A stretch of 64,000 nt of DNA from Saccopteryx bilineata (Eukaryota > Chordata > Mammalia > Chiroptera > Emballonuridae): NCBI RefSeq assembly GCF_036850765.1, contig NC_089498.1, positions 77,602,305-77,666,304 on the forward strand. Direction: 5' to 3'. Within the stretch, counting starts at the first letter, position 1, and each line of letters begins with the position of its first letter. The notes below the pieces were generated by a model that saw only the letters and a list, made by a program, of their open reading frames with translations, was not told where the DNA came from and made no database searches. The translations under genes and the position numbers were made by a program. Shown piece by piece: positions 1 through 11,398 of this stretch.

Positions 1-202
1 CACACACCTGATATTTAACATTTGGAGACCAGTTCTGGCCTTACAGAAAAGTTACCTTTTAGTCCCAAATTCCCGTTCTTAAATATTCTTTGGTGAGGTG
101 AAAGAGTTAATATATTGCCAAAGGTAGTGTGCTAATAAACTCACTACAGCTTTATATGTGCTGAATAGTTGTAGAGAGCCTGGATGGTTGCTGGATTTAA
201 GG
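1..202 (+). other. intronic or 5'-flanking sequence, nothing recognised
   Basis: AT-rich sequence upstream of the hAT-like element. No coding potential or family recognised. Confidence 0.5.
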
Positions 203-519
203 CAGGGGTCAGGAACCTATGGCTTGCGAGCCAGATGTGGCTCTTTTGATGGCTGCATCTCGCTCGCAGACAAATCTTTAATAAAAAAATAATGTTAAAA
301 TTATAAAACATTCTCATATATTACAATCCATTCATTTCCTACCGCTCATGTTCATGGTTGCCGGTGGCTGGAGCCAATCACAGCTGTCCTCTGGGGCAAC
401 ACCAAATTTTTATTGGATAATGCCTAACATACATGGGTCGTTGTATGGCTCTCACGGAATTACATTTTAAAATATGTGGCGTTCATGGCTCTCTCAGCCA
501 AAAAGGTTCCCTACACCTA
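203..519. mobile_element. non-autonomous hAT-like element with 8-bp target duplication
   Basis: The element begins CAGGGGTCAGGAACC and ends in the inverted form GGTTCCCTACACCTA. It is flanked by ATTTAAGG (195-202) and ATTTAAGT (520-527), an 8-bp duplication with one change, as hAT transposases make. Sub-terminal 'TGGCTCTT'/'ATGGCTCT' stretches at the two ends are typical of this kind of MITE. There is no transposase ORF. Confidence 0.75.
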
Positions 520-527
520 ATTTAAGT

Positions 528-1084
528 GATGTCCTTGTGCCTGAACTAACATTATTTTTTTTTTTCTTTTAGCAGATTTGCCTGAAGATTTGGACAATCT
601 TCTTTTTTGTCATGGACTGTTAATGCATTTGAAGTTCCAATTCTGGTATTTTCCCCTATTTATTATATTTTTAAGATGTAAAATGTCAGTTTTACTGAAA
701 TATGTTCGTAATGGAATATGAATGATTCTTTCGATTGTGGGTAAGGATTGTGGTAACAGCTTGTCATGAAGGTATATTTTGGGTATTTATTAGTCATGAG
801 GTGTGTTTTGTTATAATGTATGTTCATTTGCTTGTGTAACCAAGATGCCTGAAAACAACTTTGCAGTATTGGATACTTTTCCCTGACCTCTTTTCCTGCT
901 TGCTGCATTTATATTTTGTGCAATCAAATTAAGTTAGGTGATTCATCCTTAATAAATGATGAAAGATGAAATAATTACTTGGACACAGTAAAATGTCTTC
1001 TAATGAAATTTTGCCCCAAACCTTTTTACTCTGGAAAGATCAGCTTTCTGTTTTAAATTTTCTAACACAGAATATTTCTTGTGT
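528..1084 (+). other. intron or non-coding exon region; strong candidate splice acceptor at 571-575
   Basis: A run of about 18 T/C bases (553-570) leads into AGCAG at 571-575, a very good acceptor. A weak donor-like CTG|GTATTT follows at 646, so a short exon of about 70 bases is conceivable, for example a KAT6B 5'UTR exon. The remainder is AT-rich with nothing recognised. Confidence 0.3.
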
Positions 1085-1129
1085 TCTATCATGAAAATGG
1101 TTGCACTATGATTTCATTCCTAAACACAC

Positions 1130-1925
1130 TGTATTCCAAATCTAACATTTTTGTCAATGATTTATATAATGACATTGGGACATGCTTATTAGATTTGCAG
1201 ATGACACAGATGACAGACTCAAACAAAACAATCTTTAATGGAACTCAATCCAACCAAATGAACTTGAACTGTAATAAAATTTAAATCCTAGCATTTGAAT
1301 TTTCTCAAGGAAAAGAATGGAAAGACTCAGGTTGATAGCATTTTTGAAAGAAGATTTAGGATTTTTAGTTGAACTGCGTGCTTAGCATAGCCAGTTGTGT
1401 GGCAGGGCTGTTATAAAGTTCATGAAACCTTGGATTGCATTTCTAATTGGATAATGCCCAGAATACCAGATTTTAAGGTGTGCGTTAGGCACTAGTGAGC
1501 AACAAAGAAGGAGTTGCTTGGAAACCATGTGATACGAGTTTCTAAAGTGGGCTGAAGGTAGGATGGGTTTTGATTGTAGTGGGTTTCAAAAGATACTTGT
1601 TTTCAAATATTTGAAAGCCTGTCATATTAAAGAATTAATAAGAATTTCTTGAGATTGTTCCATGGGTACTGGGACTAGTGGGTAGAAATTGTGGTAGAAA
1701 GGCAAATTTTTGGCTCCTTTGAACAAGAAATATGTTAAAGTTAGTGCTGTTAAACAGTGGAGTGAGCTGCCTCAACAAAGTGACAAATTCGCAATTACTG
1801 GAAGTATTTTGAGACTTTCTGGCCCATGTGTTGGGGATATTAAACAAGGAATCTTTTACTGGATAACTAGAGGTTGGACTAGATGACCTCTTAGGTCCCT
1901 TCAGCCACATGTTTCTGAATCTGAA
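1130..1925 (+). repeat. L3/CR1-type ancient LINE relic
   Basis: The stretch at about 1150-1215 (GTCAATGATTTA, ACATTGGGAC, TTTGCAGATGACACAG) and the stretch at 1600-1925 match my recollection of the 3' half of CR1/L3 LINEs. Motifs in the latter are TTCAAATATTTGAAAG, GGCAAATTTTTGGCT, AGTGAGCTGCCTCAA and TTGGACTAGATGACCTCTTAGG. The 3' end has the TCTGAATCTGAA-type short repeat typical of CR1. It is sense-oriented to KAT6B and heavily decayed, with no ORF. Confidence 0.7.
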
Positions 1926-2194
1926 TGGAAAAAATGGAGTGAGCCTACAGTTTACTTACTGGCAGGAGGATAGTCCTTTTTAAACGGCCTTCTTCAAGCT
2001 GGCTGAGTAAGTATAGGTCAGTGGTCCAATTATTGGTCAGCAGCAGACTCTTGGAGAGCAAGTGTTATATTTTTCAGGATGTCTAGGAAGACATTAATTT
2101 CTTCTGTTTTGGTACAGTAAATCTTAATAAGTAACCAGAGATAACTTTAATTTTGTATTTTATGATATATTTTTCAGTGCATAGATATCACATT

Positions 2195-2400
2195 TGATGG
2201 AAATGATGACTGTATGTTGAATAATAAGTACTGTGCTCACTTAATTCTCTCATCAGTTCTGTGAGGGATATATTATTACTGCCCTGCAGATAAAGTGATT
2301 AAACTTTAGGTCACCCAGGTTTCTCTGCTAGATGTTGTTGGAGCTGGCATTCATAACACTAGTCTGATTGCAGAGGCAGAGCTGCCTCAGGGCCAGCAGC
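2195..2400 (+). repeat. MIR-type relic
   Basis: The order of motifs (CACTTAATTCTCTCATCAG, TCTGTGAGGGATATATTATTA, TGCAGATAAAGTGA, GGTCACCCAGGTTTC) follows the MIR core in sense orientation. It is strongly diverged. Confidence 0.5.
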
Positions 2401-2459
2401 TGGGCTCAGGGGAACACAGTGCTGGACTTAGATAGGAGAATAATAGCATTAACGCTTTA

Positions 2460-2580
2460 AGCCTCCCTGACTGTTACTTTGAGTGAGTTCCATCATCCCC
2501 TGAGCCTCAATTTACTCACAGAGTTGTCCTGGTGGTTAAATGACAAGTTATATGAGAGCGTAGTCTTAAACTTTAAACAA
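2460..2580 (-). repeat. MIR-type relic, antisense
   Basis: The run from GAGTTCCATCATCCCCTGAG through TCAATTTACTCACAGAG and GTGGTTAAATGACAAG resembles the reverse complement of the MIR core ('CTCAGTTTCCTCATCTGTAA ... GGATTAAATGA'). Low identity, so the call is tentative. Confidence 0.35.
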
Positions 2581-3399
2581 CAAAAAGAGTTAAGATATGG
2601 ATATTATAAGGGCAGAAGCAAGATTGGAGCCCAGATCTGACCCAACTCCTAGGCCAGGTGCTCTAGATTAGAGGTCCTGGGTGGTGTTGGTGCCTCTGAG
2701 GCTCTCCGAGAGCAATACCGCTGTCTACCTGGAGTCAGATTTGTATGAACCTTCCTTGTATTGAGCAGTTTCATGAGCTCATTGGGTGGTAAGATGACTA
2801 GAATGCTACAGCATTTAAAAGGTAATGGGTTATGTTACTATATTTATTTCAGTTTTCCAACTTGTGGGTTAGAGAGCATCAGTGACCCTTTCAAAGGGTT
2901 GGGAAGATAAGATTCTGTAGAAGTGGCTACACGGGACATTTTTTGTGTGCGAGGCTTGAGAAATATAATATCTAGCTGAAATTAAAAAAACAGATTATTG
3001 CTCTTTTTTAAAGATTTCTTAAAGTAAGTTTACTTTCATCAGATTTTTTTATATCATAGATGTATTCTTTGTCAATTTTATGTTTATGATAGACATATAT
3101 CTTTGAACTACTTTCATGTAATTTTATTAACTTTCAATAAAGGTTATCCATATAACTTAGATGTGATCTCTTAAATGCCCCATAAGTGACCTCATGTAAA
3201 AAATCCTAAAAAATTTCTTTCTCAGACTGAGACCCAATTTCTGGTTGGAAAATACAGTCACTGGGACTTTGTTACATAATATTTTTCTGTCATAACTTCT
3301 GGGGTCATTTTGCATTGGAAAAAAGTGATACTAAAGAGTCTTTGAATTTATTTTTAGAAGTTTCTTTATTAAGAGTCTTCCCCCTTTTTATTCTTCAAG
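2581..3399 (+). other. intron just upstream of the KAT6B exon
   Basis: AT-rich unique-looking sequence with no repeat family recognised. A 62-codon open frame at 3315-3503 crosses the putative acceptor and shows no protein features; it is treated as chance. Confidence 0.5.
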
Positions 3400-3420
3400 G
3401 TCTTGATTTCCTACTTAAAG

Positions 3421-3462
3421 ATGTTCTTCGCTCGAACGCAGCCTTTCCTGTTGGTCAAATAA
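3421..3462 (+). CDS. upstream ORF 1, 13 codons, in KAT6B leader
   Basis: A short ATG-to-TAA frame lies 188 bases before the KAT6B stop-free start region, ending well upstream of 3651. Its context is AAGATGT, with A at -3 and T at +4. It would be translated or scanned only if the exon begins at or before 3420. No function is assigned; such frames usually act in cis on initiation. Confidence 0.3.
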   Translation: MFFARTQPFLLVK

Positions 3463-3505
3463 GACAACTATCAACATTGTCTGTCCTATTTTTAATCTCT
3501 TAAAG

Positions 3506-3562
3506 ATGGATGTTTGTAATATGTTGCTTAATATGTTCTGGAATACTCTGCCCATTTGTTGA
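3506..3562 (+). CDS. upstream ORF 2, 18 codons, in KAT6B leader
   Basis: The frame opens ATGGATGTTTGT and ends TGA at 3560-3562. The start context is AAGATGG (A at -3, G at +4), the strongest context of the three upstream ATGs. It contains two further in-frame ATGs at 3521 and 3533. It ends 88 bases before the main start, so re-initiation at KAT6B would be possible. It depends on the exon starting before 3506. Confidence 0.35.
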   Translation: MDVCNMLLNMFWNTLPIC

Positions 3563-3615
3563 ATTGTAAATGACTTTTAAATGTGCACGTTCTGTTAAAT
3601 ACAAGGACAACCTCT

Positions 3616-4506
<891 letters not shown>

Positions 4507-4853
4507 TTTTTTTTTTTTCTGAGAGAGAGAGAGAGACAGAGACAGAAAGACAGGAAGGGAGAGAGATGAGAAACATCAACTTATAGTTGCAGCACCTTAG
4601 TTGTTCATTGATTGCTTCTCATATGTTTCTTGACTGGGGGGGAGCAGCATAGCCAGTGACCCTTTGCTCAAGTCAGCAACCTTGGGCTCAAGCCAGAGAC
4701 CAGGGAGACATGTCTATGATCCCACATTTAAGCCAGCAACCCCATGCTCAAGTTGGTGAGCCTGTGTTCAAGCCAGCGACCTTGGGCTTTTGAACCTGGG
4801 TCCTCAGCATCCCAGGTCAACGCTCTATCCACTGTGCCACCACCTGGTCAGGC
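4507..4853 (-). mobile_element. SINE-B copy, antisense
   Basis: SINE-B is a tRNA-derived family whose head reads GCCTGACCAGGCGGTGG with an A-box-like GCGCAGTGGATAGAGC and a B-box-like GGTTCGAGAC. Here the reverse complement ends CACCTGGTCAGGC at 4853 and the A-rich tail appears as the T/GA-rich left edge. It is diverged, with both flanks beginning ATGTGATT. Confidence 0.85.
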
Positions 4854-4881
4854 TGATTATGTGATTTTTTTTTATTATTTA

Positions 4882-5260
4882 ATTTTTTTTTTTTTTTTTT
4901 TTTTGTATTTTTCTGAAGTTGGAAACGGGGAGGCAGTCAGACAGACTCCTGCATGCGCCCGACCGGGATCCACCTGGCACGCCCACCAGGGAGCGATGCT
5001 CTGCCCATCTGGGGCGTTGCTCTGTTGCAACCAGAGCCATTCTAGTGCCTGAGGCAGAGGCCACAGAGCCATCCTCAGCACCTGGGCCAACTTTGCTCCA
5101 ATGGAGCCTTGGCTGCAGGAGGGGAAGAGAGAGACAGAGAGGAAGGGGGGGGGGGTGGAGAAGCAGATGGTCGCTTCTCCTGTGTGCCCTGGCCAGGAAT
5201 CGAACCTGGGACTCCCGCACGCCAGGCCAACGCTCTACCACTGAGCCAACCGGCCGGGGC
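4882..5260 (-). mobile_element. SINE-A (Rhin-1-like) copy, antisense
   Basis: The left poly-T leads into GTATTTTTCTGAAGTTGG, the reverse complement of the SINE-A tail. The right end GAGCCAACCGGCCGGGGC is the reverse complement of the tRNA-like head. It sits immediately beside the SINE-B copy in a shared T-rich target; TGATTTTTTTT occurs at both outer edges. Confidence 0.92.
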
Positions 5261-6202
5261 TTGATTTTTTTTTTTTAAACCTCTAATTGCTCACCTGCTA
5301 ACTGGTGAGTGCTTAGAGAACTTTAATCCTCATACCTCAAGGTAGAATCATATGTGTTTTTAAAAATCTAAGAAAGGCCATTGTATATTTTCCCCTTTTT
5401 AATTCTTTATTATTTTTATTTTCAGCTTTATTGAGGTATAATTGATATTTTCCTCTTTACTATTTTCAGGGAAGAATAATTTATAGACTAAATATTTTAA
5501 TTCTGATAGTCTGTTCATTCCTAGAATTGTTTTAATCTGTGACGTAAGTTCTCCTATTTCAATTTGAAGTAATTTATTTTTATTTATTTATTTATTTGAA
5601 GTAATTTATTATTACCTATGTCTCAGTGGGTGAAAGTGAATATTTATTTTGTCTCATAATGTTTTTTTCCTTATACTCTTTGGTTTCTCTGGGCCTTATG
5701 TTATTTCTGTAATGTTTATACATATATGGCAGATTTCTCCTTAAATTACCACTCCAGCCCTACTCTTTAGTTGAGTAGAATTTTCTTTGTTTTGTTTCTA
5801 CACTCAAACTAAAACCAAAGTAGAGCTACAGCAAATTATTTACAATAATCCCGGTCCTCTGGTTTTGGGCTTGTTTTCTGTCCTTTGGGTAAATGGATAC
5901 ATTTATATCAGTTCACTTCACATCTTGTAAACCATTAACCAGTGCTGATACAAAGGAGGGTTGTACATATTTGCTACATTTTTATAAGTGATGGAAACAG
6001 ACGTGTTAGGAAAAGTTGTGCACCTGATAACATGCTTTTTTCTCTTTGGATACTGCCAACCTTTAAGGTAGACCCTGCTTCCCTCAGTTCTTTAAACTGA
6101 TAGGGACCCAGCTCTAGAAACTAGGTAGGACCAGGTGGTTTGCCTTTCCATGGTCCAATCTGAACCCTAGCATTTGTATCTTAACTATATTTTTATTTTA
6201 TT
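5261..6202 (+). other. intron; short L1 3'-end scrap at about 5420-5450
   Basis: TTTCAGCTTTATTGAGGTAT at 5422-5441 is the typical start of an old L1 3' end, antisense. A partly repeated block, TTTGAAGTAATTTATT, occurs at 5563-5578 and again at 5595-5610 around a TTTA repeat. Otherwise nothing recognised. Confidence 0.4.
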
Positions 6203-6219
6203 AGTTTTCCTCAACATTT

Positions 6220-6397
6220 TATAAAAATTTATTGATTTTAGAGAGGAGAGAGAGAGAGAAGGGGATGAGGAACGCAAAGTATCAACTTGTAGTAGTTGCA
6301 TCTTGCATGTGCCTTGACCGGGCAAGCCTGGGCTTTCGAACTGGCAACTTCAGCGTTCCAGGACAGTGCTAACCCACTGTGCCACCACAGGTCAGGC
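6220..6397 (-). mobile_element. SINE-C copy, antisense, 17-bp target duplication
   Basis: SINE-C is a third tRNA-derived family, with head GCCTGACCTGTGGTGGCGCA, a short body and a (TC)n-AAAATGAATAAA tail. The copy is flanked by AGTTTTCCTCAACATTT at 6203-6219 and 6398-6414, a perfect 17-bp duplication that fixes its limits. Confidence 0.93.
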
Positions 6398-6718
6398 AGT
6401 TTTCCTCAACATTTATTTTATCCTTTGGTGGTGTTTGTGTTTGTATGTAATCAGCTTCCAGTTCTTTGTGAGAGAATGTGAGCATAAAGAAGTAAACCTA
6501 TGAAATTTTCTTGTTAATAACATTTGTTTAAAAAAAATACAGCAGATGACTCAAATCCTAATTTCTGTGTCTGACACAGACACACTTAAGCACTTCTGTT
6601 TCTCATTAAATATTTTTATAAAAGACTGTACTATGAGGAAATTCCTCAAGGGAATATATAGCCATTTCTTGATGGATTTGCATATCTTTGTTTTTAAAAT
6701 ATATACATTACCCTATGG

Positions 6719-7004
6719 CAGTGGTCCCCAACCTTTTTTGGGTCACGGACCGGTTTAATGTCAGAAAATATTTTCACGGACCGGCTTTTAGGGTGAGATG
6801 GATAAATGTATCATGTGACCGAGACAAGTGTCAAGAGTGAGTCTTAGATGGATGTAACAGAGTTAATCTGATCATTTTTTAAAAATAAAACATTGTTCAG
6901 ACTTAAATATAAATAATGTAAGTTATTTATTCTTTTTTTGCAGACCGGTACCAAATGGCCTACGGACTGATACTGGTCCGTGGCCCAGGGGTTGGGGAAC
7001 ACTG
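6719..7004. mobile_element. hAT MITE, CAGTGGTCCCCAACC family, copy 1
   Basis: The element has terminal inverted repeats CAGTGGTCCCCAACC and GGTTGGGGAACACTG, flanked by CCCTATGG (6711-6718) and CCCTAAGG (7005-7012). It is 286 bp long with no ORF. The internal ACGGACCGG and GGACCGGCTTTTAGGG motifs recur, inverted, in the copies at 25574 and 47149. Confidence 0.93.
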
Positions 7005-7012
7005 CCCTAAGG

Positions 7013-8159
7013 TATATTAAAGTTTTATAATCATCAGGTATGTGAACTAATTCAGGCAGCGTTAGGTGATTTAATGGTGTGTTTTGATAATTTTGTGACC
7101 TAGGGGATATTTTTACCTGTTATAGAGGAGTCACTACAAATTTTCCATAGTCCCTTTCCTATCCTTCTCTTTCACCTTGCCCACTATTTCTTGCAGACCT
7201 TATCACATTTTTTTTCTTACAGCATCTGTACTGAAGTATTTTTAGTCTAAAGGAAAATTCATGTCTGAAGGTGTCTAGGATTGAGAACACTGTAATTTAT
7301 TGCTTAGCATGTAATTGTTACTGCTCTTTTTGTGATGCTGATCTTCAGATTGTCCAGTCAGAACCATCATATAACAAAGAAAGCTGAGAAAATGTGTCCT
7401 ACAAATTTTACTTGATGAAATTTGAAGATCAGTTGTATTGAGTAATTAAAATCTAGTTCTTAAAAAAAGAACATAAAAATAAATGAAAATCAGGTCCAGT
7501 CATTTTGGCCACAATGTATTATATTGTTTGTATTGTATATTACAATAGCATTTTCCCTTATAAAATGTAATAAAAACTATATAACAATACATTGCCCTTT
7601 GAGATTGCAAATGGTAAAATGTTTAAAACCATGTGCAGTTGCTAATAAAACGTATTAGAAATTCTTAACCTAGGTCCATGAATGAGTGTGGGGAAGGCAC
7701 ACCACAAATCCCCTGAAATTGAACAGTTATGTGTAATCCCATATTTTTCTAGGGTCAATTCTCAGAGATCCAAAATGTCAGATAGCCAATGTGAACATTT
7801 TTTGTACTATAGATAATATTTTGAATTTCTTAGTCTAAAACCATAATATGCTAATGATTGTCTTGCTTCAGCTGCTGAACTTGGATCTGTATTGGTTGTA
7901 CTGTACTGCAGTTTCCTGTGTATGGGACTTTTTCTAATATATTTGAAAGACAGATCATCATTGTTCTTGTGCTAGAAGTCTGTATGTGGAGTTTGCATTG
8001 TGGGAGGACATTCATGGTATAAATAGGAACTGTTTGTATAGGGAGAGAGTAAGAGTAATTTCAATTACAGTTTAGTCAACCGATAGCTTTCAAAAAAGCT
8101 GTTATTCTAGTTACTTTTGCTGAGTAGTTTCATTTAACTGTAAAAATATAGTGAAAATA
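7013..8159 (+). other. intron; possible old hAT scrap near 7660-7800
   Basis: AATTCTTAACCTAGGTCCATG at about 7660 and the following CAAATCCCCTGAAATTG look like a decayed hAT-derived repeat of the 'TTCTTAACCTGGGGTCC' kind. This is recollection only. No coding potential elsewhere. Confidence 0.35.
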
Positions 8160-8360
8160 ATAACTAACATTTCTTAAGGGTTAAATGCTGGTACAAGTGC
8201 TTTACATTTATTTTTTTCTTACACAATAACTGTGAGGGCAATAGATTTATTATGTTTACTTTACAAAAGAAAAACTAAGGCTCAAAGCCCAAGTCATTTG
8301 TTCAAGGTGACTTATAGAGCTGGTGAGTGGTAAAACCAATTGTAATGAGACAGTCTGACC
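8160..8360 (+). repeat. MIR relic
   Basis: TAACTAACATTTCTTAAGGG, AAGTGCTTTACATTTATT, ACAATAACTGTGAGG, CTAAGGCTCAAAG and AGAGCTGGTGAGTGG follow the MIR consensus order. Confidence 0.75.
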
Positions 8361-8603
8361 CCATACCTTTCCATTGCTGGGCTGTATACTCATCCACAGT
8401 AGTGATTTTTCATTAGTAGTAAAAGTGTCTCTTCAAGTTCCACAGATGCTTAGAAGCAGTTTTCCCTGAACAAACAGATTTCTGGCATTTTAATTTGTTA
8501 ACTGCACTGAGCCTATTGTAGTTTTTAAAGTACATATTATTTATAATATTAGCAATGTGGGAAAGTAGTTGGGAAAATATAAATCTGTGTCTAATTAGAT
8601 TTA

Positions 8604-9007
8604 TCTTTTTTTTTTTTCTTTTCATTTTTTCTGAAGCTGGAAATGGGGAGAGACAGTCAGACAGACTCCCGCATGCGCCCGACCCGGGATCCACCCGGCA
8701 CGCCCACCAGGGGCGACGCTCTGCCCACCAGGGGGGCGATAATCTGCCCATCCTGGGCGTCGCCATGTTGCGACCAGAGCCACTCTAGCGCCTGGGGCAG
8801 AGACCACAGAGCCATCCCCAGCGCCGGGGCCATCTTTGCTCCAATGGAGCCTTGGCTGCGGGAGGGGAAGAGAGAGACAGAGAGGAAAGCGCGGCGGAGG
8901 GGTGGAGAAGCAAATGGGCGCTTCTCCTGTGTGCCCTGGCCGGGAATCGAACCCGGGTCCTCCGCACGCTAGGCCGATGCTCTACCGCTGAGCCAACCGG
9001 CCAGGGC
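8604..9007 (-). mobile_element. SINE-A copy, antisense, young-looking, 19-bp target duplication
   Basis: A perfect duplication CTGTGTCTAATTAGATTTA lies at 8585-8603 and 9008-9026. The copy keeps many CpGs (GCGCGGCGGAGG, CCGCACGC) and a head with intact GGGAATCGAACCCGGG. It carries an extra GGGGCGACGCTCTGCCCACC-like unit near 8711-8745. It is nearly the same subfamily as the copy at 55671. Confidence 0.95.
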
Positions 9008-9026
9008 CTGTGTCTAATTAGATTTA

Positions 9027-9661
9027 ACATCATCATCATTCCTATGCATGGCTGCGAGGAGGAATACAGTGCAAGTTAAAATAGATGGACTCCTTTTCTT
9101 TCTGAAATGTAATTGCACATCCTCTGATAGTCTAGAATTCAAATTGGGTATCACCACACTGGTTTCTTAGCATGATGTCTTTGTATTTATTTAAGAAAGC
9201 TCTTTTTGGTGAGTTGATATGGAAATGCATTAAAACCACTGAAGATGACACTTCATCTTTGAATTGGTGAGGGAACTCCTAAAGGACAGTGTTAGTGTTT
9301 CTCATTAAAAATGGTAAAGCTCAATTAGGTCATATTAGGAGGACTTCGGAAAGTCAAATATTCTAAGAGAGACTTCAGTTATCACCATGGATTTTGTAGC
9401 ATTAAAATTTCATTTGAATATTTGGGCTTTAGCATTTTTATAAAACCAGCTTAGTTCAATTTTAAACAGATTCCTTGGTATTTCACTTTATTGGGAATAT
9501 CTTCCTAAAATTTACTGTGTCAAATCTTGGTATGTTTCTAGTACCGTACATAATATATATGGGACCTCTCATTCTCATTCTAGGCAATATAGTTGGAAAG
9601 AGACATACTCCCAATATAAAGTAAGGCTTTTGATTTTTTTTTTTTTTTTTTTTTTTTTTAA
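9027..9661 (+). other. intron; long T run 9629-9658
   Basis: No gene or repeat recognised except a roughly 30-base T-rich run that ends just before the SINE-B target site. Confidence 0.5.
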
Positions 9662-9672
9662 GAAATGAAATG

Positions 9673-10003
9673 GCCTGACCATGAGGTGGCACAGTGGATA
9701 GAGCATTGGACTGGGATGCGGAGGACCCAGGTTTGAAACCCAGAGGTCCCAGCTTGAGTGCGGGGTCGCTGGCTTGAGTGTGGAATCATCGACATGACCC
9801 CATGGTTGCTGGCTTGAGCAGGAGGTCACTCACACTGCTGTAGCTTGCCAGGCAAGACACATATGAGAAAGCAATCGATGAACAACTAAGGCGCTGCAAT
9901 GAAGAATTGATGCTTCTCATCTCTCTCCCTTCCTGTCTGTCTGTCTGTCCCTATCTACCCCTCTCTGACTCTCTCTCTGTCAAAAAACGAAAAGGAAAAA
10001 AAG
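9673..10003 (+). mobile_element. SINE-B copy, sense, 11-bp target duplication
   Basis: The head reads GCCTGACCATGAGGTGG and the tail GTCAAAAAACGAAAAGGAAAAA. GAAATGAAATG flanks it at 9662-9672 and 10004-10014. It is one of only two sense SINE-B copies here. Confidence 0.92.
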
Positions 10004-10106
10004 GAAATGAAATGACTCTTAGAATCTTACAGAAACATTTAAACATAATTATAAAAACAACAATGCTGTCAATAAAAAAAAAAAGACTAGTTTAAAAAGG
10101 AGTACA

Positions 10107-10295
10107 GCCCTGGCTGGATAGCTGGGTTGGTTAGAGCTTTGTCCCAAAGTGCAGACAGAGGACAGAGGCTGCTGGTTTGATCCCCAGTCAGGGCACATGG
10201 AGGAGCAGATTGCTGTTTCTGCCTCTTTCTCTCTCCCATCCTCTCTTGCTAAAATCAATCAATAAAATTTTTTTAAAAATTAAAAAAAACAAAAT
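10107..10295 (+). mobile_element. SINE-D (older VES-like tRNA SINE), sense
   Basis: The head is GCCCTGGCTGGATAGCTGG with GGTTAGAGC and GGTTTGATCCC boxes, and a (TC)n-CAATCAATAAAA tail follows. AAGGAGTACAG occurs at 10097-10107 and 10296-10306. The layout resembles vespertilionid VES elements; the family name is tentative. Confidence 0.8.
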
Positions 10296-10306
10296 AAGGA
10301 GTACAG

Positions 10307-11384
10307 ATGATCAGAGGTGGGGCTAAAATGTTTTATCTCCAGGGGTCTTGGCTTATTCAGTTGTTTATTCTAGTTGTCCCTCACCCCTTTTAGGGAGATA
10401 TTTTATTAGGGCTTTTGGCAATGCTATTAGTATGAAATATTTCAATAAATAGAAGATTAATATACATAATACATCAGTTTCTTGTGGTGTATAAGTGTCA
10501 TAATTAAAGAACTTTAGTTTTAGATTTTTCTTTCTTCACTTTTTTCGATTCTGCCCTCTAATCTCTCGTCCCATTATCCTTGCCCTAGGGAGACCCTGCT
10601 CGGCTCTCTCTGGGACTTTTCCAATCGCCTGTACTTTGTGAAGCACCATTCACTTGCCATATTGTTCTGTGATGGGGCAGACTTCCAGAAGTTTCTCAGC
10701 CCTAGGGGAATTATCCATAGTCTCAGGCAACTCTGCATCTCTTTGGCAGAACTGTGTGTATTTTTTATCTGCTAATTATGTAGAGTCCAAATGTCCTCCT
10801 TTCTGTTGTCCTTCTTAGTTTTCCTTTGAATCGGTGTCCTTTGTATTGCAGATGTCACATTTCTCAAAGAATGCTTAGCTAAGTGTATTCAACTGAATGT
10901 TGGAGAGAGCCCTAAATATTGCAAAATATACTCTTCCATATAACCTGAATTTTGGATTTGGTGTGGCTGAAAGTCAGTTTTAGAATGACGAAAGTCAGAT
11001 AGAAACCTATTATAATGGGAAAGAATAGGTGAATCAGACACTTGCTGGTCCAAGGGCAGGGGAGGAAGAAGACTGTAGTTCATGTTGTTAATTAATCTTC
11101 TGAAGTTCTTCAAAATTAGCAGAGTATCTGAGGGACCGCATTTGTGAGCAGATAGTAGTTGTCGATGCATTGTTGAGAGCAGTAGGATTGTCTCAAACTA
11201 GTTTGTTGGGTCAAGCAAAAGATAAAATGAAGAGCAAATGAGTCTTTTTATTGCACTTTGGGGCATGACAGCTTGTTCTACTTCAGAGCTTTTTATCAAG
11301 ATGGGACTTGTCTAGAGTTCTAATGAAATAGGCTTCAGGAGTAGAAACATAATGTCAGAGGATTTTTGACTATTCAAATAAGCG
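10307..11384 (+). other. intron, nothing recognised
   Basis: Unique-looking AT-rich sequence. A 93-codon antisense open frame at 10889-11170 shows no domain or motif and is treated as chance. Confidence 0.5.
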
Positions 11385-11398
11385 TTAAACATTCTTTT

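Noticed and set aside
3315..3503. 62-codon + frame just upstream of KAT6B
   Set aside because: It crosses the putative splice acceptor, is not in phase with KAT6B and shows no recognisable protein feature.
4919..5278. Long frames inside SINE copies (also at 8643, 11366, 17361, 37598, 44504, 50228, 55379)
   Set aside because: The same peptide pattern recurs in every SINE-A copy; these are translations of a non-coding repeat.
8643..9007. tRNA gene suggested by A-box and B-box and a matching acceptor stem
   Set aside because: The tRNA-like part is the head of SINE-A, followed by a SINE body and A-rich tail and repeated many times in the window.
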